A stretch of 64,000 bases of DNA, from positions 1,178,001 through 1,242,000 of the forward strand of contig NZ_AP027728.1 of assembly GCF_030296555.1 (NCBI RefSeq). Reading direction: 5' to 3'. The translations under genes and the position numbers were made by a program. Each line of letters starts with the position of its first letter. Positions within the stretch are counted from its first letter, which is position 1. This DNA is from Microbacterium suwonense (lineage in GTDB: Bacteria; Actinomycetota; Actinomycetes; Actinomycetales; Microbacteriaceae). The notes beneath the pieces were generated by a model that saw only the letters and a program-made list of their open reading frames with translations, searched no databases and was not told the origin of the DNA. This document shows positions 57,105 to 64,000 of this stretch, piece by piece.

Positions 57105-57122
57105 TGCGCAGCGCGCGGGAGG

Positions 57123-58102
57123 TCACCGTGGGAGCTGGAGGCTGCGCGGCGGCGGGGGAAGCCGACTGGGCAAGCCGTCGGCGACGAGGATGTCGTAGAG
57201 CTCGCGGGGACGGCGAAGGTGCGGGGTGCGCCAGCGCGACACGCGGCTCACGATGCGAGCAAGTGCATCGCCGCGATCCTTCTCCTCGATCAGCGCATCC
57301 GCAGGGGTGCGTCCACGCAGAAGCGCCGGGTCGAGGTACTTGCCGACGCCGTCGAACTCGCCCACATGGTCGTACTCCGGAAAGTAGAAGTCCGTCTGTG
57401 CGGTGGACCCGTCGAGCAGCGTGAACTCACGCTGCAGGACCGGCTCCGGGAACCCCAGTCGCTTCAACAGCACTCGACTCTGCGACTCGCGAACCGAATC
57501 CGAGAGCGCCGTGGCCTCGTCGAGCGCATGTCGGATCTTCGCCCGTCCCCGGGATGAGGAACGCCTTGCCGCCAGCATCCGCAGCTCCTCGATCGTCGCC
57601 AGGGGCCCGCCGGGCCGTCGCGCCCAGAGCACCTGGTCGAGCACCACCACCGCCTGTGTGTGATCCGCGATCGCGGCGATGTCGATCGCCGTCTGGGCCG
57701 GGGTGGTGATCCTGTGCACTCCCCACTGCTCGGCATCCGCGTCCACGCCGATGCCGTGCCTGCGGATCAGACCTGACGACCGGCCGCCGCTTCCCCGTCG
57801 ACGCGCACGTCGATCCGTGACGGCCAGCGTCCGAGGATCTCGATACGATGCACGCTCGCCGCCGCGAAGTGGGAAACCAGCGCCGGGCGCCGCATGCGCA
57901 GCGTCGCCTCGACCACCCGCATCCGATGCCGCTCACGCGATGACAGCCCCCGCCACGCCGCGGTCAGCGCATAGGCGCCCGGGCCGACACGATGGATGCT
58001 CTCCGCGCCGATCTCCCGACGCAGCTTCCGGTAGTCCGGTGGGTACTGCTGATCGCGCACCCTGCGGATCTCGATCTCGGTGTCGTGCTGTTCTGGCGCC
58101 AT
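57123..58102 (-). CDS. Unit C: AbiEi-like / DUF559-type nuclease-like protein, one frameshift
   Basis: About 326 residues from MAPEQHDTEIEIRRVRDQQY, nearly the same length as unit B. Winged-helix-like N-terminus (DYRKLRREIGAESIHRVGPG). Middle RPALVSHFAAASVHRIEILG and HRITTPAQTAIDIAAI. The C-terminus has the PD-(D/E)XK pattern ESQSRVLLKRLGFPEP, QTDFYFPEYDHVGEFDGVGK, LIEEKDRGDAL. One C (forward strand) is missing at about 57782-57787; with it the sequence reads EAAAGRSSGLIRRHGIGVDA. Closest in the window to unit B: both share GEFDGxGKYL and EKxRxD. Flanked by the 70-bp palindromes. Confidence 0.77.
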
Positions 58103-58154
58103 CCCGGCATCCTGCCGCACCCGGTCGGCGCCTCGAGCGCAGAATGCCGCCATC

Positions 58155-58164
58155 TGTGCACAAC
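58155..58164 (-). promoter_or_regulatory. GTTGTGCACA motif upstream of unit C gene
   Basis: Same motif class as GTTGTCCACA before the unit B gene, with near-identical spacing (52 bases to the ATG, against 51). Confidence 0.4.
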
Positions 58165-58203
58165 CCGCGGTGTCCCGTCGAATGTGCAGGGGAATCGCTC
58201 CCC

Positions 58204-58273
58204 GCATCCGCTGCAATCCTCAGCATCCGCTGCATCGATCGATGGCGCGGATGCGGGAAAGTGCAGCGGAAGC
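58204..58273. repeat. Unit C right palindromic element (70 bp)
   Basis: Outer stem from GCATCCGCTGCAA (58204-58216) and GTGCAGCGGAAGC (58261-58273), 11 of 13 paired. Inner stem GCATCCGC with GCGGATGC. Loop again with CATCGATCGATG. Direct copy of 56945-57014. Its right end lies 46 bases from the guaB1 stop. Confidence 0.87.
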
Positions 58274-58318
58274 GCACCGGGCACGGGACGGCCGCGGGCA
58301 CGGGAACGCGCGGGCCGG

Positions 58319-59779
58319 CTACCAGCTGACCGGCAGCGCCTTGCCCTCCTCGTAGCCGGATGCCGATTGCAGGCCGACCAGTGCGCGCTCGTGGAACTCC
58401 GGGACGGTGGCCGCCCCCGCGTAGGTGAACGAGGAGCGCACGCCCGAGGTGATCATGTCGAGCAGATCCTCGATTCCCGGGCGCAGCGGGTCGAGATAGA
58501 TCATCGACGACGAGATGCCCTCGGCGAACAGCTCCTTGCGGGCGAGTTCGTAGGGGTCGAGCCTCTCGAACCGCGCCTGCACGGCCTTGGTCGATGCCAT
58601 GCCCCACGATTCCTTGTAGGCGCGGCCCTGTGGATCGTGACGAAGCTCACCGGGAGCCTCGATCGTGCCGGCGAACCAGGATCCGATCATGACGGATGCC
58701 GCGCCGGCGGCCAGCGCGAGAGCGACATCGCGCGGGTACCGCACACCCCCGTCGGCCCACACGTGCGCGCCGAGCTCATGCGCCGCCTGCGCCGTCTCGA
58801 GCACGGCGGAGAACTGCGGCCGCCCGACGGCGGTCATCATGCGGGTCGTGCACATCGCCCCGGGCCCGACACCCACCTTCAGGATCGAGGCACCGGCTCG
58901 CACGAGATCGTGCACGCCATCGGCGGTCACGACATTGCCCGCCACGATCGGGATGCCGAGATCCAGCTGTGCGACGGCGGCGAGGGCGCGCAGCATGCCC
59001 TCCTGGTGCCCATGGGCGGTGTCGACGACGAGCACATCCACCCCCGCGGATGCCAGCGCACGCGCCTTGTCCGCCACATCGCCGTTGATTCCGACGGCGG
59101 CGGACACCGCAAGGCGGCCGGACGCATCGACCGCAGGCCGGTACAGGCTCGAGCGCAGCGCGGTGCGAGGGGTGAGGGTTCCCACCACACGGCCGCGATC
59201 GAGCACGAGGACCATCTCGGCATCCGCTGCGTCGACCGCATCGTAGGCCGCGCGACCCTCGCCGATGTCCTCGGCGGCCACCGCGATCGGCTCGGCATGC
59301 ACCAGATCTCCGAGCGCGGCATCCGGCAGCGCCGTCGCCAGTCGCGTGGCGGGCAGGATGCCGAGGACATCGTCGCGCTGCAGCGGCTCCTCGCCGCGTG
59401 CGGAGGCGACGACGATGCCGTGCCCGGGGAGGGCGGGCAGCAGCCGCAGCGCCTCTGCGATGGTGGCCCGCGGCGACAGCACCAGCGGTGTGTCCCACCG
59501 CACCGGCTGAGCCTTGACCCAGCGGATCGCCGCATCGAGCTCCTGCAGCGGAAGATCCTGCGGCAGCACGCCCAGTCCCCCGCGCCGGGCCAGGGCGGCG
59601 GCGAGCCGGGGGCCGGTCACGGAGTTCATGTTCGACGCCACCAGCGGGATGGTCGCCGCCGTGCCGTCGTGCGGGGCGAGATCCACTGCCAGACGGCTTG
59701 TGACCGCGGATCTCCGTGGCACGAGGAAGACATCCGAATAGGTCAGATCCACTGCGGGTCGCTCACCGGAGAACTTCAT
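58319..59779 (-). CDS. GuaB1-family IMP dehydrogenase-related protein
   Basis: 486 residues, intact. TIM-barrel IMPDH/GMP-reductase fold with an inserted CBS pair (about residues 95-205). VDTAHGHQEGMLRALAAV (substrate strand), VAGNVVTADGVHDLVRAGA, and the catalytic cysteine loop GVGPGAMCTTRMMTAVGRPQ (about 318). Mycobacterial GuaB1 of this type acts as a GMP reductase rather than an IMP dehydrogenase; the same is probable here. Sits next to unit C, beyond which lie the two CBS membrane protein genes it usually adjoins. Confidence 0.9.
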   Translation of the reverse strand: MKFSGERPAVDLTYSDVFLVPRRSAVTSRLAVDLAPHDGTAATIPLVASNMNSVTGPRLAAALARRGGLGVLPQDLPLQELDAAIRWVKAQPVRWDTPLVLSPRATIAEALRLLPALPGHGIVVASARGEEPLQRDDVLGILPATRLATALPDAALGDLVHAEPIAVAAEDIGEGRAAYDAVDAADAEMVLVLDRGRVVGTLTPRTALRSSLYRPAVDASGRLAVSAAVGINGDVADKARALASAGVDVLVVDTAHGHQEGMLRALAAVAQLDLGIPIVAGNVVTADGVHDLVRAGASILKVGVGPGAMCTTRMMTAVGRPQFSAVLETAQAAHELGAHVWADGGVRYPRDVALALAAGAASVMIGSWFAGTIEAPGELRHDPQGRAYKESWGMASTKAVQARFERLDPYELARKELFAEGISSSMIYLDPLRPGIEDLLDMITSGVRSSFTYAGAATVPEFHERALVGLQSASGYEEGKALPVSW

Positions 59780-59848
59780 ATCGCCACGCTACCCCGAGCC
59801 GGCACGTGAACCGCCTGACCGGACAGCATTCCGCCAGCCGATTGGCAT

Positions 59849-59854
59849 TAGGCT
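59849..59854 (+). promoter_or_regulatory. Candidate -10 box of the kgd promoter
   Basis: TAGGCT lies 86 bases before the GTG of kgd in the divergent gap with guaB1. A clear -35 is not seen. Leader of about 80 bases without obvious structure. Confidence 0.35.
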
Positions 59855-59940
59855 TGGAGGCTGATACACATGTGCGACCCGACGCGCTCTGGCTGTCGAG
59901 CCGCATGCAGATCTTCAGTGACGAAAGAGGGCGGTAAAGC

Positions 59941-62900
59941 GTGTCGAACCAGGTGACCGGCGTCGGGGGCGACGGGGGTTCGGAGCCAACTCGTGGCTCG
60001 TGGACGAGCTGTACGAGCAGTTCAAGCAGGACCGCGACTCGGTGGACAAGGAGTGGTGGCCGATTCTGGAGAACTACACGCCGGATTCCACCTCCCCGTC
60101 CCAGAACGCCGCCGTGCAGAGCACCTCCGAGCAGACCGCCAGCCCCGTCACCGCGCCGATCCCCGTAATCGGCTCGCAGGTGCGGGCACGCACCACGACC
60201 AAGCCCGCGAAGCAGGCGCCGATCCCCGCCCAGGCGCCCAAGCCGCAGGCCAAGGAGGACAACGGCGAGACGGCGTCCGCCGACGACGAAGACAAGGTCA
60301 CACCGCTGCGCGGCATGCCCAAGACGCTCGCGGCCAACATGGACCAGTCGCTGACGGTGCCGACGGCCACCAGCGCACGTACCGTGCCGGCCAAGCTGAT
60401 GATCGACAACCGCATCGTCATCAACAACCACATGTCCCGCACGCGCGGCGGCAAGGTGAGCTTCACCCATCTGATCGGCTGGGCTCTGATCCAGACGCTC
60501 AAGGAGTTCCCCAGCCAGAACGTGTTCTATGCGGAGGTCGACGGCAAGCCCTCCGTCGTCGCCCCCGCGCACGTCAACCTCGGCATCGCGGTCGATGTCC
60601 CCAAGCCCGACGGCACCCGCGCTCTGCTGGTGCCGAGCATCAAGCGGGCCGACACGCTGTCGTTCAGCGAGTACCTCGCCGCCTACGAGGACATCATCGC
60701 CCGCGCACGCGCCAACAAGCTCACCGCCGCCGATTTCGCCGGCACCACGATCTCGCTCACCAACCCCGGTGGGATCGGAACCGTGCACTCGGTGCCCCGT
60801 CTGATGAAGGGCCAGGGCTGCATCATCGGCGCGGGCGCGCTGAACTACCCCGCCGAGTTCCAGGGCTCCAGCGAGCGGACCCTCACCGGGCTGGGCATCG
60901 GCAAGGTCATCACGCTGACCAGCACCTACGACCACCGCGTCATCCAGGGAGCCGGTTCCGGTGAGTTCCTGAAGAAGGTGCACGAGCTGCTGATCGGCGA
61001 GCGCGGCTTCTACGACGACATCTTCGCGGCCCTGCGCATCCCGTACCAACCGATCCGCTGGAACTCCGACATCGCGGTCGACCTCGCCGAACGCGTCGAC
61101 AAGCAGTCCCGGGTTCAGGAGCTGATCAACTCCTACCGCGTGCGCGGCCACCTGATGGCCGACATCGACCCGCTCGAGTATGTGCAGCGCTCGCACCCCG
61201 ACCTCGAGATCGAGAGCCACGGGCTGACGTTCTGGGACCTGGATCGCGAGTTCGTCACCGGCGGCTTCGGCGGCAAGCGGGTGATGAAGCTGCGCGACAT
61301 CCTCGGCGTGCTGCGCGATTCGTACTGCCGCACTCTCGGCATCGAGTACATGCACATCCAGGATCCAGAGCAGCGCCGCTGGTTCCAGGAGAAGCTCGAG
61401 GTCAAATACGTCAAGCCCGGCCACAACGAGCAGCTGCGCGTGCTGAGCAAGCTCAACGAGGCAGAGGCGTTCGAGACCTTCCTGCAGACGAAGTTCGTCG
61501 GGCAGAAGCGCTTCTCGCTGGAGGGCGGCGAATCGCTGATCCCGCTGCTCGACGAGATCCTTCAGGGCGCCGCCAACGCCGGAATGGACGGCGCGGCGAT
61601 CGGGATGGCGCACCGCGGACGGCTGAACGTGCTCACCAACATCGCCGGCAAGACCTATGGACAGGTGTTCCGCGAGTTCGAGGGCTCGCTGACACCGGGC
61701 AACCAGCGCGGCTCGGGCGATGTGAAGTACCACCTGGGCACAGAGGGAACCTTCATCGCCGAGGACGGCGCGGAGCTGCCGATCTACCTCGCGGCCAACC
61801 CGTCCCACCTGGAGACCGTCGACGGCGTGCTCGAGGGGATCGTGCGCGCCAAGCAGGACCGCAAGCCGATCGGCACCTTCGCCTGGCTGCCGATCCTGGT
61901 GCACGGAGACGCCGCCTTCGCAGGACAGGGCGTCGTCGTCGAGACGCTGCAGATGTCGCAGCTGCGCGGCTACCGCACCGGCGGCACCGTGCATATCGTC
62001 GTGAACAACCAGGTCGGATTCACGACCCTGCCCACCGATTCGCGCACCTCGGTGTACGCGACGGACGTCGCCAAGACCATCCAGGCGCCGATCTTCCACG
62101 TGAACGGCGATGATCCCGAGTCGGTCATCCACGTCGCCCAGCTGGCCTTCGAATACCGCGAGCGATTCCACAGCGATGTCGTGATCGACCTGGTCTGCTA
62201 CCGTCGCCGCGGTCACAACGAGGGCGATGACCCCTCGATGACCCAGCCGCTGATGACCGACCTGATCCAGGCCAAGCGCTCGGTGCGCAAGCTGTACACC
62301 GAGGCCCTGGTGGGACGCGGTGACATCACCCAGGAGGAGTACGACCAGGCCAAGGCCGACTTCCAGGCCCGCCTGGAGGTCGCCTTCGCCGAGACGCATG
62401 CCGCCGAGACCGGGGCCACCCCGATCGCACCCGAGCTGAACCAGGTCGACAGCCAGGTCGGCTCCCCCGACTTCACCGGCGTGCCGCTGGAGGTCGTGCA
62501 CCTGATCGGCGATGCACACGCCAACAAGCCCGATGGCTTCACCGTGCACAGCAAGCTGCAGCAGCAGCTCGACAAGCGCGTCACCATGAGCCGCGAGGGC
62601 GGCATCGACTGGGGCTTCGGAGAGCTGCTGGCGTTCGGCTCACTGCTCGTCGAGGGCACCCCGGTGCGCCTGGCCGGCCAGGACTCGCGCCGCGGCACCT
62701 TCGTGCAGCGCCACGCTGTGCTGCACGATCGCAACAACGGTCAGGAATGGCTGCCGCTGACCAACCTCTCCGACAACCAGGGGCGCTTCTTCGTGTACGA
62801 CTCGCTGCTCAGCGAGTATGCGGCACTGGGCTTCGAGTACGGCTACTCGGTGGAGAACACCGAGGCGCTGGTGCTCTGGGAGGCGCAGTTCGGCGACTTC

Positions 62901-63628
62901 GTCAACGGCGCGCAGTCGGTCATCGACGAGTACGTCTCGGCCGCCGAGCAGAAGTGGGGCCAGCAGTCCGGCCTGGTGATGCTGCTGCCGCACGGCTACG
63001 AGGGCCAGGGACCCGATCACTCCTCCGCGCGCATGGAGCGCTTCCTGCAGCTGTGCGCGCAGGAGAACATGATCGTCGCCCGTCCGTCGACGCCGGCCTC
63101 CTACTTCCACCTGCTGCGTCGTCAGGCGTACGCGCGTCCGCGCAAGCCGCTGATCGTCTTCACACCGAAGGCGATGCTGCGTCTGCGCGGGGCGACCAGC
63201 CAGGTCGAGGACTTCACGAAGGGTCGCTTCGAGCCGGTCATCGATGATGATCGCGCTCTCGATCGCGATGCGGTCAAGCGCGTGCTCGTGCACTCGGGCA
63301 AGATCCACTGGGATCTGGTCAACGAGCTGGACAAGAACCCGAACGCCGAGATCGCGCTGGTGCGCCTCGAGCAGTTCTACCCCACCCCGATCGATGCGCT
63401 GAAGGCGATCACCGACTCGTACCCGAATGCCGAGCTGGTCTGGGTGCAGGACGAGCCCGAGAACCAGGGGCGTGGCCGTTCCTCGCCCTCGAGTTCGCCG
63501 AGGTTCCCGGCGACCGTCAGTTCCGCGCGATCTCGCGGCCGGCCGCCGCCTCACCGGCGACCGGATCCTCGAAGGTGCACGCGGTCGAGCAGGCCGCACT
63601 GCTCAAGCAGGCCCTGACCCTGGGCTGA
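59941..63628 (+). CDS. kgd: Multifunctional 2-oxoglutarate metabolism enzyme (Kgd/OdhA-type SucA-SucB fusion), two frameshifts
   Basis: About 1229 residues. N-terminal E1 helix (EFGANSWLVDELYEQFKQ, partly restored), a linker rich in Ala/Pro/Thr (about residues 55-120), an E2-type acyltransferase domain (PSIKRADTLSFSEYLAAYE, TSTYDHRVIQGAGSGEF, about 120-350) and an E1o thiamine-diphosphate dehydrogenase (GMAHRGRLNVLTNIAGKTY, GDAAFAGQGVVVETLQM, YRRRGHNEGDDPSMTQP). A missing G at 59974-59978 hides the first 18 codons, and another at 63467-63470 hides the normal end (ENQGAWPFLALEFAEVPGDR to QALTLG). In actinobacteria it feeds oxoglutarate into the TCA cycle with Lpd and AceF, and is inhibited by OdhI/GarA. 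Confidence 0.94.
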
Positions 63629-63645
63629 CACCCGCGTACGACGAC

Positions 63646-63679
63646 GGCCCCGCCTCCCGGAGAACCAGGAGGCGGGGCC
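63646..63679. terminator. Bidirectional hairpin between convergent kgd and Eis-like genes
   Basis: Perfect 12-pair stem GGCCCCGCCTCC with GGAGGCGGGGCC around a 10-base loop, 17 bases after the kgd stop and 28 before the Eis-like stop. No U-tract. Confidence 0.8.
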
Positions 63680-63707
63680 GATCCGCGTCAGCATCCGGTG
63701 CTGTGCG

Positions 63708-64000
63708 TCAATACCAGATGCTCAGCACGGGCGCGCGGTCGGCAGCGAATGCTGCAGTCAGCGCATCGATGACATGCGACTCTGCCTGCACGCGCCCCGC
63801 CGCAGCCAGACTGCTCGCACGCACGCCGCCCGCGAAGATCGCGGAGAGCTCGGCGACGCCCAGCGTGACATCGGCCGCATCGTCTGTGCTCTCCACCTGG
63901 GCCCGGCCATCGGCACCGACTCGCATCCGCCAGCGTCCGGAGGCGAACCCGAGCGGGTCGTCGACTGCGAGGACGACGTCCAATGGCCGCTGGTATGTCC
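63708..64000 (-). CDS. Eis-like GNAT acetyltransferase, C-terminus only (cut by window edge)
   Basis: About 97 C-terminal residues, beginning at the window edge with YQRPLDVVLAVDDPLGF. The pattern (LAVDDPLGFASGRWRMRV, then TDDAADVTLGVAELSAIFAGG and a final SIWY) matches the sterol-carrier-like C-terminal domain of Eis-type acetyltransferases. The GNAT domains lie beyond 64000. A TTG at 63983 is inside the domain and is not taken as start. Confidence 0.75.
   Translation of the reverse strand, partial: TYQRPLDVVLAVDDPLGFASGRWRMRVGADGRAQVESTDDAADVTLGVAELSAIFAGGVRASSLAAAGRVQAESHVIDALTAAFAADRAPVLSIWY

Larger units (their letters stand above)
56787..57122. other. Long gene-free stretch holding a promoter region and unit C repeats
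   Basis: 336 bases without a credible gene. The left part is the leader of the CBS gene, with a TGTAAGAT extended -10-like box on the minus strand at 56868-56875. The right part (56945-57104) consists of the unit C left palindrome followed by 41-bp tandem repeats up to the unit C stop. Short open frames here only read through the repeats. Confidence 0.7.

Noticed and set aside
59763..62549. 928-codon open frame on the minus strand opposite kgd
   Set aside because: Antisense shadow of a high-GC gene: third-position G/C leaves the opposite frame open. The composition is Gly/Val/Asp/His-rich without domains, and the plus-strand Kgd match is decisive.

Overview
High-GC actinobacterial chromosome, most likely Microbacterium or a close Microbacteriaceae relative. 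The evidence is gene order and protein character: argS, lysA, hom, thrB, rho, prfA, prmC, tsaC, a WecA-like transferase and atpB run in that order on the minus strand; there is a single-polypeptide Kgd-type 2-oxoglutarate enzyme, a GuaB1-type protein, DUF3097 and DUF2993 proteins, and likely leaderless promoters.

Layout. 1-4042 (minus): start of the ATP synthase operon (atpB, atpI-like), the WecA-like transferase, tsaC, prmC. 4163-5683 (plus): cysK and cysE. 5708-6895: a hairpin-flanked nuclease-like gene (unit A). 6916-18271: prfA, rho, thrB, hom, lysA, DUF2993 and argS on the minus strand, with a YihY gene on plus and a VOC gene between. 18332-24525: an N-acetylglucosamine/chitobiose-type uptake cluster (kinase, RpiR regulator, SIS protein, NgcE/F/G transporter). 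24643-38396: housekeeping and accessory genes, including a SARP/ATPase regulator, tRNA-Arg(CCG), trmB, a TPM/PspA pair, an arginase-like gene, a small HExxH protein, a SIP-domain gene with an iron-box-like site, and a tyrosine phosphatase. 38553-44496: alpha/beta hydrolase plus a complete oligopeptide-type ABC transporter. 44526-46006: ung and an SDR. 46161-50096: metY and metX, separated by hairpin-flanked unit B. 50117-56786: Nudix, thiamine-binding, GT87-like, nnrD, OYE and two CBS/DUF21 membrane proteins. 56945-58273: hairpin-flanked unit C. 58319-63628: guaB1 and kgd. 63708-64000: C-terminus of an Eis-like protein.

Two things stand out. First, three paralogous genes (winged-helix/AbiEi-like N-terminus, DUF559/Vsr-like PD-(D/E)XK C-terminus) are each bracketed by two copies of a palindromic element of 67-80 bp. 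The element is the same at both ends of a unit but different between units. Unit B lies between metY and metX, and unit C between guaB1 and its usual neighbours. This looks like a family of small nuclease/hairpin mobile units and is the best candidate for an undescribed system here.

Second, at least 23 apparent -1 frameshifts, each cured by adding a single G or C, break genes that include near-essential ones (rho, hom, trmB, kgd twice). I read these as consensus errors of the assembly rather than pseudogenes. Coordinates given are for the reconstructed genes.

Metabolically the window is rich in sulfur and aspartate-family amino-acid synthesis (cysE/K, hom, thrB, lysA, metX, metY).
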